Source: CALNYX01 sp942490925 (lineage in GTDB: Bacteria; Chlamydiota; Chlamydiia; Chlamydiales; JAAKFR01). Taken from it: DNA of 12,349 bases. The stretch lies in assembly GCA_942490925.1 (NCBI GenBank), contig CALNYX010000054.1:1-12349 (forward strand), given 5' to 3'. A model generated the notes under the pieces. That model was not told the origin of the DNA. It did no database searches and worked only from the letters and a program-made list of their open reading frames with translations. This document shows positions 1 to 8,582 of the stretch, one piece after another. The position numbers and the translations under genes were made by a program. Numbering within the stretch: the first letter of the stretch is position 1; the number at the start of each line of letters is the position of its first letter.

Positions 1-387
1 AACTTAGAAGGTATCGACTTAGTTGCGCATGGGAAAGAACTTGCACTTACGCCTTATGCTTCAACACTTTTAACAGATGACGGGCAGATTATCGCGTGTC
101 TTGGTGGCTTCGTTTTTGGAAAAACCTCCATGGTCTTTTTACTTACGAGTACGCTTCTGGAACTGTACCCGCTTGTAACACTCAAAGTGAGCAAAGCGTA
201 TTTTGCTCGTGCGATGCGTCATGGTGTGGTTCGTTTTGAAACGCTTGTTAATCCGTATGATGAAAGGGCTGTTCGTTTTATCGAATATCTAGGTTTTGAG
301 CGAGAGGGGCTTTGTAGGGCAACCGGTGACAATTTGATGGATAGGTACATGTATGCTCGTATCTGTTTACCAGAGGAAGAGAGGTAA
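1..387 (+). CDS. GNAT-fold internal virion protein A-like (T7 gp13-like), 5'-truncated
   Basis: The reading frame is open from base 1, so the N-terminus lies outside the window; 128 residues remain, against 138 for all of T7 gp13. The C-terminal part reads as the last half of a GNAT acetyltransferase fold: a beta strand (VVRFETLVNP), then helix DERAVRFIEYLGF and a closing strand after FEREGL, the usual GNAT ending where an Asn-Pro precedes the last helix and LGF follows it. The acetyl-CoA pyrophosphate loop (Q/R-x-x-G-x-G/A) expected before the preceding helix is not visible; that stretch reads TSTLLELYPLVT. The protein is therefore probably a structural or degenerate member rather than an enzyme. 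Three bases separate its stop from the next gene, and its position at the head of the gp14-15-16-like series supports the gp13 role. A genuine phage acetyltransferase remains possible. Confidence 0.72.
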   Translation, partial: NLEGIDLVAHGKELALTPYASTLLTDDGQIIACLGGFVFGKTSMVFLLTSTLLELYPLVTLKVSKAYFARAMRHGVVRFETLVNPYDERAVRFIEYLGFEREGLCRATGDNLMDRYMYARICLPEEER

Positions 388-390
388 ATT

Positions 391-942
391 ATGGCATCAG
401 TTATGGTTGGGACAGCCGCAGCTGCTGTAGCAAGCACAGCGGGTGGTGCAGCGGCAGCAGGCACAGCAGCAGCGGGAACCGCGGCAGCCGCAGGTGCTGC
501 CAGTGCGGCAGCAGCAGGTACAGCAGCCGCAGCGAGTTCTTTCGGGATAGCAGAAGGCTTGATGGCGGCAAGTGTTTTAGCCGGAATTGGTGGAACAGCT
601 GCATCTATGAATAGCCAAAGAAATATGGCGGCCTCGCAAGCTGAGTACACAGAAAAAGTTGGTGCTTACAATTCTGCTTCCACAAAAGACCAGTACCGAA
701 AGTTAATGTCCACCCAGAAAGCAAGCTATGGTGCAAGCGGTGTGCAGCTTGATGATGGTGGCACCCCTTCTGATGTGCTTGCAGAAACTATGGTGGACAT
801 GGAAATGGATGCTCTTGCTACGTATTACGGAGGCAAAGCAAAAGGTACGGCTTTTAAAAATCAGGCCAGAGCAAACAACACTGCTTCCATGTTTAACGGG
901 TTAGCGCAGGCTGGTAGCGGCGCGTATTCTCTTCTTCGATAG
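391..942 (+). CDS. Internal virion protein B-like (T7 gp14-like), Ala-rich
   Basis: This 183-residue protein is close to the 196 of T7 gp14. Residues about 9-48 are almost all Ala, Gly, Ser and Thr. Residues about 50-72 form a further hydrophobic helix (LMAASVLAGIGGTAA). The remainder is polar and helical, with the pattern of phage core proteins: an AQ/AS-rich helix, a G-A-S-G-V turn (YGASGVQLDDGGTPSDVL), then a helix rich in Met and Ala ending in a Gly/Ala tail. In T7, gp14 is ejected first and inserts in the outer membrane; the hydrophobic N-terminus here suits a membrane role. The start is preceded by AGAGAGG about seven bases upstream, overlapping the end of the previous gene. Assignment rests on size, composition and gene order, not on a diagnostic motif. 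Confidence 0.72.
   Translation: MASVMVGTAAAAVASTAGGAAAAGTAAAGTAAAAGAASAAAAGTAAAASSFGIAEGLMAASVLAGIGGTAASMNSQRNMAASQAEYTEKVGAYNSASTKDQYRKLMSTQKASYGASGVQLDDGGTPSDVLAETMVDMEMDALATYYGGKAKGTAFKNQARANNTASMFNGLAQAGSGAYSLLR
415..534 (+). repeat. GCN-rich low-complexity tract encoding poly-Ala/Gly
   Basis: A run of GCA/GCG/GCC codons broken by Gly, Thr and Ser codons encodes imperfect repeats of the form AAAAGTAAA. It keeps other frames and the opposite strand free of stops, which produces spurious long open frames there. It is coding sequence of the gp14-like gene, not an independent element. Confidence 0.8.
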
Positions 943-953
943 CAGGAGTTCAC

Positions 954-2675
954 ATGGTTAAAATTCCCACCTCTAGCAAGCAATCACAACTCTCTGACGC
1001 ACCTGTAACAAATCTTCAGCAAGGTGCTGCATTCGGGCAAGGCATCAACGCGCTTGGGAGAGTGGTGCAGCAAATTGGTCAGAAAGAGCAGGCACGCCGC
1101 GATAACGACCAGTTTTTGGCGGCACGTACCAACTATGATGCATGGAATCTTGATTTTGAAACGCAGGCTGCACAGCGCCAAGGAGAAGCCGCAGAAGGGC
1201 TTACTCGTGATTATGAGCAAGCAGAGCAGGAAAAGTGGAGTGAGATTTATACTGAACTTTCTCCGCGTGCTGCACATGCCTTAGATCAGTACCGTGGTGG
1301 GCAGCTTGGCAGTAAGAAAAAGCTTCATGCCTTTGCAGAACATCAAGGCCAGCTCACCGTTGCTAAGAATAATTTTACCGGTTCCATGGCAGTGCTCAAG
1401 CAGGAGATGCTTGATGCCCCGTATGACATAGATACCCATGCCGCAAAAGCAATGCAAAATTTTGATCTGGCTGTTTCTTCTGGCGCGGTTCTCCCCTCGC
1501 AGCGCGAGGTGTTTATGGTTGAAGTTGCTGATATGAAGAAAACAGCATGGCAAGCTTTGTACGATCAAGCTCCTGAAGAAGCGTTAGAGCAGACAGAAAA
1601 ATATGGCATCAGCAATTCCATGAAGTCTGTCTACGCTGAGAAGCATAAAGACACGGTTACATCAACCCAGAGCCTTGTGATTACAAACGAGCTTGCTGGT
1701 AACGGTAAGAGCCTGAAAGACAACCTTGATTACACGCATAAGAAGTATGCGGATAATCCGGCATTGCATGACAAGGTTGTACAGCGGTTAACCCTAAGAA
1801 GGGCTCAGGAGGAAAGTGCGCTAGCTTTGGAACTGAAGGAACAAAAGGAAACGCTTTATTCTCAGCTGGCTGAATCAGGGCAGGATGCAACGCGCATTCA
1901 GGAAATAATTTTTAGTGCTCCAATCGCGTTGCGGGATGATCTACGCAAGGTGGGAGAACGTCAGCTTACGCCTAATAAAGATGTCATCACAAACCCTAAA
2001 GCGTTGCTTGAAGCGGAAGAGTACATTTTCAACGGTACGATTTCTTCAGAATCTCAACTTCGGATGGGGTACTACATGAAGTTGAATGATGCTGACTATG
2101 GCAGGTTGAAGAAGCAACTTGCAGGTAAGCGCAAAGGTGAAGTTCCCAAGCTGACAGAGGGGGAGATTAACCGCTACTTGGCTGAATTTGAAATTTACAA
2201 AGATATGGAAAGCCCAAAGGGGATGAAACGGTACAATTTTGCCCGTGACTTTGTCCGAAATTACTTTGAACGAGAGAACCCGACCACACGCGAAGAAAAG
2301 AGTGTGTCCTTAGCAAATGCGTTGAGGGAATTGCTCCACAAAGGCCGTGCAGAGGATGCAGGTTTTGCGTGGTTTGATGAAGAAGAAACATACCTTGATG
2401 CGCGGATTAATGGGCATGACAACTGGCGCATGGTAGTGCCGGAAGAACATAAATCTGACCTGAAACAAACAGCTTTAATGCTAGGATTTAAGGCTCGTAC
2501 CGGGGAAGAAGAGCGGTTGTTCTATGAAACTTGGCGGCCTGTATACGAAAAGGTTCCAAAGGCTGATCTTGTGAAGATTATGCAGGGATTAAAAAAGTAT
2601 AACAAAACAGCCGAGCGGCCCAAATTAATTACTCCTCAATCTGTTCTCAACGTCTACCGCACAAAAAGAGGATAA
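954..2675 (+). CDS. Internal virion protein C-like (T7 gp15-like)
   Basis: This is a 573-residue, hydrophilic, mostly helical protein with no signal peptide and no membrane segment. Residues about 29-75 form a Gln/Ala/Arg-rich helix (GQGINALGRVVQQIGQKEQA, then a D-Q-F-x-A-A-R-x-x-Y-D-x-W pattern), which is the typical opening of podoviral core proteins of this class. A second strongly charged coiled-coil-like stretch lies at about 280-315. In T7, gp15 (747 residues) stacks with gp16 in the capsid core and forms the periplasmic tunnel after ejection; this protein is shorter, and its role is inferred from its place between the gp14- and gp16-like genes. No lysozyme or transglycosylase motif is visible. 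The start has AGGAG with six to seven bases spacing in the 11-base gap after the previous gene. Identification is by context and general character. Confidence 0.72.
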   Translation: MVKIPTSSKQSQLSDAPVTNLQQGAAFGQGINALGRVVQQIGQKEQARRDNDQFLAARTNYDAWNLDFETQAAQRQGEAAEGLTRDYEQAEQEKWSEIYTELSPRAAHALDQYRGGQLGSKKKLHAFAEHQGQLTVAKNNFTGSMAVLKQEMLDAPYDIDTHAAKAMQNFDLAVSSGAVLPSQREVFMVEVADMKKTAWQALYDQAPEEALEQTEKYGISNSMKSVYAEKHKDTVTSTQSLVITNELAGNGKSLKDNLDYTHKKYADNPALHDKVVQRLTLRRAQEESALALELKEQKETLYSQLAESGQDATRIQEIIFSAPIALRDDLRKVGERQLTPNKDVITNPKALLEAEEYIFNGTISSESQLRMGYYMKLNDADYGRLKKQLAGKRKGEVPKLTEGEINRYLAEFEIYKDMESPKGMKRYNFARDFVRNYFERENPTTREEKSVSLANALRELLHKGRAEDAGFAWFDEEETYLDARINGHDNWRMVVPEEHKSDLKQTALMLGFKARTGEEERLFYETWRPVYEKVPKADLVKIMQGLKKYNKTAERPKLITPQSVLNVYRTKRG

Positions 2676-2676
2676 C

Positions 2677-5600
2677 ATGCTCGAATACGATTTCTCTGCT
2701 GCTGAAGATGCACCACAACAATCATCTTTACTGTCTCAATCAGACTCAGTTGCTGATAATGCCGAGTATGATTTTTCAGCTGCTGTTGATGCGCCACCTT
2801 TTTTGCCTGCAAATATTCTGCAGAGCTTGGTTGAAAAAAATCCTGACATGGTTGCACGCTCTCAGAAGCTTGCCCGTAAAATGGAGCTTCCTGCAGAACT
2901 TGCTGAAAAGACCTATTCTGAGTTGAAAAAACAGGATGTTGTAGAAAAGTTAACTTTCGATCTTCAGCGTTCAGGAGTGAAAACACAGCAGTTTATGGGT
3001 GTTTCTGAAAATGCTGCGATTGCTCATGATGATGTGCTTGAACTTGGGGAAATAGAGGAGAGCGGTAGCGCGTTTACAGCATTGGCTCGTTCAGGTGGCC
3101 GCGCCCCGTTTACTCTTGCAAAATTCGGTAATCAGGCCATGGCGTATTTTTATGGTGCCATGGATAGTGCCTCAAAAGATATGGAGCAGCTCACAGGATT
3201 CAAACGTGGAGGCATGTTTGAAGATGGGGAAAAATATTGGTTGGCTCAATCTAAATACATCGAAGACGAGTGGCTTAATTCTGAAACGCTGGCAATTCCT
3301 GAGCGCCTTCAAAAACCGCTGTGGGATAATCCTCAGCTTCTAATGAATCCAGAATATCTTGTTACGCAGGTTGGCGAAGCTGCTTCCAGCATGTTGCCTA
3401 TGGTTGCTGCATATATTGCTACAGGTGGCAGCCTTGCTGTTCCTTCTGTGATTGGTGGTCTGCAAGAAGCTGCGTCGCTGTATGAAGACCTTGTGCGTGA
3501 TGGTGTGGATCAGGCTGACGCAGGCACAGCAGCAACCAGCTTTGGTGTTGTAGTAGGACTGTTAGATAAGCTTGGATTAGGTGGAATTACGAAGAAGATT
3601 GCCACAAAAACCATCATGCAGAATTTGGCGCGTCGTGTTGCCGGCGGCGTTGCTGAGGGTGTTACAGAATACATGGAAGAACCGTTTCAGGCTGCGTTTT
3701 CCGCGCTTGCAAAGGGTAAGGACATGGACGGTGTTGTAAAAGATGTTGTTGCCAGTTTGAAGAATGTGGATGTGATGACAGGGGCATTCATTCTCGGCGC
3801 AGGGATCACAACTCATGTAGATAAAGCGGCAGATAGAGTCGCAGGAATTGCCGAAGAGGCCGAGCATGGAAAAGAGAATGCCAGCCATTTACGAAGGCTT
3901 TCAGATGCGGTTGCAAACAGCAAACTTGCAGAGCGTTCAAAGAAAACGCTTGGCGAATTTGTGGACTCTGTCCTGCCTGAATCAGCCAAAGAACAATTTG
4001 TTGATGCTAAGCAGTTTGCGACACTCTTTCAAGAAGCCTTGGAGAATGGAGAGGATGTAGCTTCCCCAGAGGAAGTGCTAAGTCGTCTAGGAGTCTTGCC
4101 GGAAGTCTTTCAAGAAGCCTTTCAGCAAGAAACGGTTATGCCTTTATCAGTGCCTACCGTTATGCAGAACCTTTCCCAAAACGAACGCGACCTGCTTATT
4201 CCACATTTGAAGGCAGACCCTCTTGCCATGTCAGAAGCCGAAAGTGTGCAGCTGGATTGGCAGGGCGAAGCAGAGCGCGTTTTTAATCAGTACGTAGCTA
4301 GTACAGAACGGGACGATGCTCTTGCCTCGGAACAATCACGAGTTGTTGCGGGGTTGGTGGAACAGGGGGTGCATGAAGATGATGCCGCGCAGATGGCACA
4401 GGTGCCACTAGCTTTTGCCCGTGCATGGGAAAGCTATGGCCTCGACGGTGTAGACTTTATGCAGCGCCTGCAGGTGGGGGAAAACGTCACTTCAGATGTA
4501 CAGGCCGGACTCTGGCAAGACGAACGCGGTTCTTTGTCATTTCTTCCAGACAGCAAATATCTCATCAAGCTTGCTTCTACTTCAGACAATTCAACTTTTT
4601 TGCATGAGTGCGCTCATGTGTTTCTTGCTGAGATGTCGCGGGTTACTGGACAAACGCAGGTTTTTGAACAGGAAGCCACATCACCAGCTTTAGAAGCGAT
4701 GATTGAAAAAGAGGAACAGCTGGGCGTTCAAATGGACGAGGCTGCAAGCGACAGCGAACACGCTCGTGATCCGGAAGGCGTGTTGTATGCAGACAAGGTG
4801 AACGGCTGGGACACGATGGAGATCGGGTTGCGTGTTATGGCAATTCAGTCCGACTTCTCTGCCAGCTTGAAAGCGTTGGAACACGAGTACAAAAAAGAGA
4901 AAGAGCGCCTTGGAACTGTTGTTAAGGCCGATCCTGTTCCCAATATTCCTCCTCAGCTGCAAAAGGACATGGCTATCCTGCGGAACTGGTTAAAGCTCTC
5001 TGATGGGAGCGCACTTTCTACGGTTCAACACGAAACCTTTGCCCGTGGTTTTGAAGCATATCTACGGGAAGGCGAAGCGCCTTCTATAGAACTGGCGCAG
5101 GTTTTCCATAAATTTAGAAAATGGCTTGTGAGTATTTACAAGGACATTAAGGGGCTAAACGTTCAAATTAACGATGACGTTCGCAATGTGTTCGACCGTA
5201 TGCTTGCCACTGATGAGCAGCTAGCAGAAGCGCGGTACGTGAACGAGATGGTGGAGGTTGAACGTGCTCGCCTTGACGATCTGGAAGCAGACGAACAGGA
5301 CATAGCCTATTTAGAAAAGTTTATGGCACAAACAGAGCGAGAAACTTCAAGTGCTATGGATAGGGCAACCCTGCGTGATCGTAACAAGCGTATGCGTAAA
5401 GCAAAGGAAGACGCACGGGCTGTAGTGGAAAATGAACCTGTGTATCAAGCAATCTTGTGGATGAGTAAGCGTAGGGGGTTAGATGAAGCTTACATGCTCG
5501 AGTACTACGGGAAAGATACCGTTAAAGACCTTCGTCAGAAACACCGTGGGCTGATTAAAAAAAATGGCCTGCATGGTGATGATGCTGCAACTGAACACGG

Positions 5601-8571
5601 GTATGATGACTCAGATGCGATGGTGTATGCCATGGTTGATGCTCCTTCTTTCAAAGAACGTGTAGAGCAACTTGCTGACGAGTTTTTTGCGTATGAAGAA
5701 GCACAGACAAATCCGGATGAAATTGTTCTCGCTGGAGAGTCCTACGGGCTGTATTTGGAAAAATACAACGCCATGCTTGCCAAGCAGATTAGAAGCAAGA
5801 CCTACAGCCCACGTGAGTACCTGCGTAGCTTTGTGAAGAGCACAAGCGCAGCTACAAAAGTACGTGAGGCCATGCGGTATGATGTCCACCAGCATACAAT
5901 GCGTAAGCATAGCAAGTTACGTGAAGAGGCAGCTGTAGAGCGCAATGCAAATGCAGAGGCTTTTCATTTGGAAAAAGTGCGTCTTGCTCATGAATTTATT
6001 GGCGAGTCCGTGCGTGTGCGTGAGGAAGTAAAGAAGATTACAGACCGCGCTAAGCGGATTGCTAAAAGCAAAACCATGGATAACCATTGCCGCGACCATA
6101 TCCGCGTGTTGGTTCAGCGGTTTAATCTGGGTGGCAAATCTCTTGTGCCGGTTAGTCCGGATCATATGAGTAGCTTGAAAACACTCATAGAAAGCCAGAA
6201 CGACATTATGGAAACCGCCCCTTCTTTCCCAGAGTGGCTTGTGGAAGGGAGTACGGCGGTGAACTGGGTTGATCTTACTGTGGATGAACTTCGCACCCTT
6301 GATGATCTCCTTAAGTATTTGCAGCACCAAGGTCGCGAACAATCCAAAGAGAACGAACGTGTCTCCAAGGAGCGTATAGACAACGCAGCAGAGGCATGTA
6401 CGAAGGATGTTGAAGGACGTAAGCGCAACACACATGAATACGGAACTGTGATGCGTAAGGTGGTGGACGCAAAAGACAAGCTTGTGGCTTCCCTTGATAC
6501 CCTTCAGTACCTCTTTTCCTCTTTCGATACCGAGAATGACACCGGAAAAGACGGGGTACGTGGCAACAACGTTTCCATGATTTTTGATCCGCTGGTGGAA
6601 GCGCAAAATAACAAGTCTCGCATGTGGAGTGATATGCAGGTGAAAATTAAGCCTGCACTCCGTCACTTGCGCAGCACTGCGCGTAAGTGGGAAAAGCAGC
6701 ACGGTAAAAGTTTTACGCGCATTATGCTTACTGATGAGCTGCGCAAGCAGATCGGAGAAGGCTCAGATATTCACCTCGATGGGCAGAAGTATCTTGAACT
6801 TCCCGTACCGGCCATTTTGCAGGAAGACGGACGCAAGTGGACAGCTGATTCTATTTTGGGGCTTATGCTCCAAACTGGCACGAAGTCTAACCTTGAGCGT
6901 GTATATGCTGGTTATCCTGATTTTAAAGAAAACCATGTGCTTTCGTACCTGAAGAGTATGCTCACCCATAAGGATTGGGATGCCATTCAGCAAATCTGGG
7001 ATGCTGTGGATACGTTGTACCCAGAAATAGACAAGGTGCATAAGCAGCTCAACGGCTTCAATATGTCCAAAACTGAAGTTTTGCCGTTTGGTATTGAGCG
7101 CGGCGGTAAAATTAAAAAGTACCAAGGAGGATATTTTCCTGCGGTCTATGACAGCACATTGCCGCAAACTCAGTTTGTAAAACAGTACACTGAGCTTGAT
7201 GAGCTTATTTCCCGTGCTGAAGCAATTAACCAAACACCTGCAGCGCGTTCCGGATTTACAAAGGGACGCAAAGCAAAGGCACCAGGCTTTCCGTTAAAGC
7301 TTTCTGTAAATGTTGCTGTAGAGCATTTGTACGACACTATTCACTACGTGACCCATGCAGAAGCGTTACGCTTTGCGGATAGACTTACTCGTCACCAGAA
7401 ATGGGAACGTGGATATACGGATGTGATGGGCAGTGCGGCATACGATGCTGTACGTGGACACCTGAAGGCAGTTGCAAAACCAGAAAAGCCCGTGCGCGAT
7501 ATCTGGCAGCGCATTGGGGAAAACCTGCGAACTGCTGCGACTCCGTTTATTCTTGGCTGGAACTTTGGCGTTGCTACAAAGCAGGTGTTTTCTCTTCCTG
7601 GTGGTGTGCATGACATTGGCATGAAAGAGTTCTGCAAGGGACTGAAAGCGGTCATGTCTACGAATCCACGTAAGCAGATGAAATGGATTCATGAAGTGTC
7701 ACCGTTTATGCGTGATCGCGCTAATTCTATGGACAGAGAATTAGGAGATTTAGCGAAAAAATTTCGTACCGATGTGCGGACGATTGAAGTGTTCGGCAAA
7801 GAGTTGAGCCATCAGGATGCGATTGATTTGGGATTCTGGCCTATCCGTATGGCTGATATGGCAACTACCTACGTGCTGTGGGTATCTTCCTATGAAAAGG
7901 CCATGCGCCAAGGCAAGGACATGGAGCAGGCAATTTTTCTTGCGGACGATATTATCCGCAAGTCTCAGCCTTCCTCGCAGGCCATAGATCAAACCATGTG
8001 GCAGCGGCATCAAGGTGCAATGCGTATGCTCTCCATGTTCCAGACATATACGGTCCGAACTTTTGGCGCACGTCAGCGGCATCATTACAGAGCAATGAAG
8101 ACCGGAAAAATGAGCAAGGTAGAGTACGCCAAGTATGTTCTGTACGATCAGATTTTCCCACCTATCGCTATGCAATTGGCCTTTGCGCTTATGTGGGGCA
8201 ACGCGCCAGACCCGGACGATGACGAGGCCGTGATCGATTACTTGCTCGATATGGGCGCAGGAGTAGCAGGGTATCAGTTTGCAGGCATCCCGCTTGTGTC
8301 CGGTGTGTTTTCATCGTTTGACGCTATGCAGTCACCAGCTGCAACGGGGCCTGAGCTTGTGCAGCGCTCCTTGCGGCAGGGTTGGGACTTTTTCGAAAAT
8401 CCGGATGAATCCAGCACGGAAAAAATGCTGTGGTCGCTGTTCCATCTTGGTTCTTACGCAACCCGTGTCCCTGCCTCCCAGCTTGCACGACGCTACAAGA
8501 AAGGCATGGAGCAACTAGAGAGCGGCGAGGGTACGATCATCAACCCACTTATTCCTGAACCTAACAAATAA
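2677..8571 (+). CDS. Giant internal virion protein D-like (gp16-like) ejection protein with polyvalent-type metallopeptidase domain
   Basis: This 1964-residue protein (T7 gp16 has 1318) fills the gp16 slot just before the fibre. Two copies of a YDFSAA(E/V)DAP motif lie at residues 3-13 and 30-40. Hydrophobic, membrane-active-looking segments occur at about 238-265, 289-303 and 367-380. A zinc-peptidase motif HECAH is at 643-647 (STFLHECAHVF), followed by HETFARGFEAYL from 785, whose Glu could be the third ligand. This pair, then a WL-x-x-IYKDIKGL and VFDRMLATDEQ segment, is the layout of metallopeptidase domains in phage and plasmid 'polyvalent' proteins. Charged coiled coil follows at about 849-960. 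A conserved-looking C-terminal region (about 1345-1964) includes GGYFPAVYD near 1485 and hydrophobic segments at about 1829-1845 and 1856-1878. The start has an AGAGGA ribosome site inside the previous gene, one base after its stop. Channel formation and peptide cleavage during DNA ejection are inferences. No lytic transglycosylase motif was found. Confidence 0.75.
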   Translation: MLEYDFSAAEDAPQQSSLLSQSDSVADNAEYDFSAAVDAPPFLPANILQSLVEKNPDMVARSQKLARKMELPAELAEKTYSELKKQDVVEKLTFDLQRSGVKTQQFMGVSENAAIAHDDVLELGEIEESGSAFTALARSGGRAPFTLAKFGNQAMAYFYGAMDSASKDMEQLTGFKRGGMFEDGEKYWLAQSKYIEDEWLNSETLAIPERLQKPLWDNPQLLMNPEYLVTQVGEAASSMLPMVAAYIATGGSLAVPSVIGGLQEAASLYEDLVRDGVDQADAGTAATSFGVVVGLLDKLGLGGITKKIATKTIMQNLARRVAGGVAEGVTEYMEEPFQAAFSALAKGKDMDGVVKDVVASLKNVDVMTGAFILGAGITTHVDKAADRVAGIAEEAEHGKENASHLRRLSDAVANSKLAERSKKTLGEFVDSVLPESAKEQFVDAKQFATLFQEALENGEDVASPEEVLSRLGVLPEVFQEAFQQETVMPLSVPTVMQNLSQNERDLLIPHLKADPLAMSEAESVQLDWQGEAERVFNQYVASTERDDALASEQSRVVAGLVEQGVHEDDAAQMAQVPLAFARAWESYGLDGVDFMQRLQVGENVTSDVQAGLWQDERGSLSFLPDSKYLIKLASTSDNSTFLHECAHVFLAEMSRVTGQTQVFEQEATSPALEAMIEKEEQLGVQMDEAASDSEHARDPEGVLYADKVNGWDTMEIGLRVMAIQSDFSASLKALEHEYKKEKERLGTVVKADPVPNIPPQLQKDMAILRNWLKLSDGSALSTVQHETFARGFEAYLREGEAPSIELAQVFHKFRKWLVSIYKDIKGLNVQINDDVRNVFDRMLATDEQLAEARYVNEMVEVERARLDDLEADEQDIAYLEKFMAQTERETSSAMDRATLRDRNKRMRKAKEDARAVVENEPVYQAILWMSKRRGLDEAYMLEYYGKDTVKDLRQKHRGLIKKNGLHGDDAATEHGYDDSDAMVYAMVDAPSFKERVEQLADEFFAYEEAQTNPDEIVLAGESYGLYLEKYNAMLAKQIRSKTYSPREYLRSFVKSTSAATKVREAMRYDVHQHTMRKHSKLREEAAVERNANAEAFHLEKVRLAHEFIGESVRVREEVKKITDRAKRIAKSKTMDNHCRDHIRVLVQRFNLGGKSLVPVSPDHMSSLKTLIESQNDIMETAPSFPEWLVEGSTAVNWVDLTVDELRTLDDLLKYLQHQGREQSKENERVSKERIDNAAEACTKDVEGRKRNTHEYGTVMRKVVDAKDKLVASLDTLQYLFSSFDTENDTGKDGVRGNNVSMIFDPLVEAQNNKSRMWSDMQVKIKPALRHLRSTARKWEKQHGKSFTRIMLTDELRKQIGEGSDIHLDGQKYLELPVPAILQEDGRKWTADSILGLMLQTGTKSNLERVYAGYPDFKENHVLSYLKSMLTHKDWDAIQQIWDAVDTLYPEIDKVHKQLNGFNMSKTEVLPFGIERGGKIKKYQGGYFPAVYDSTLPQTQFVKQYTELDELISRAEAINQTPAARSGFTKGRKAKAPGFPLKLSVNVAVEHLYDTIHYVTHAEALRFADRLTRHQKWERGYTDVMGSAAYDAVRGHLKAVAKPEKPVRDIWQRIGENLRTAATPFILGWNFGVATKQVFSLPGGVHDIGMKEFCKGLKAVMSTNPRKQMKWIHEVSPFMRDRANSMDRELGDLAKKFRTDVRTIEVFGKELSHQDAIDLGFWPIRMADMATTYVLWVSSYEKAMRQGKDMEQAIFLADDIIRKSQPSSQAIDQTMWQRHQGAMRMLSMFQTYTVRTFGARQRHHYRAMKTGKMSKVEYAKYVLYDQIFPPIAMQLAFALMWGNAPDPDDDEAVIDYLLDMGAGVAGYQFAGIPLVSGVFSSFDAMQSPAATGPELVQRSLRQGWDFFENPDESSTEKMLWSLFHLGSYATRVPASQLARRYKKGMEQLESGEGTIINPLIPEPNK
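2683..2796 (+). repeat. Duplicated 11-residue N-terminal motif in the gp16-like protein
   Basis: Bases 2683-2715 and 2764-2796 encode EYDFSAAEDAP and EYDFSAAVDAP, 10 of 11 residues identical. Between the copies, the codons for E, Y, F, S and the last A differ only at the third base, so the protein sequence is conserved better than the DNA. This points to a short functional or binding motif rather than a fresh DNA duplication. Confidence 0.85.
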
Positions 8572-8582
8572 ATTATGCGTGG

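Noticed and set aside
219..650. 143-codon minus-strand open frame rich in Ala and Pro
   Set aside because: It is produced by the GCN-rich tract of the gp14-like gene, which lacks stops in several frames.
5917..6702. 261-codon open frame on the minus strand inside the giant gene
   Set aside because: It begins with GTG without a ribosome site, is wholly antisense to a well-supported coding frame, and its translation has no domain-like pattern.
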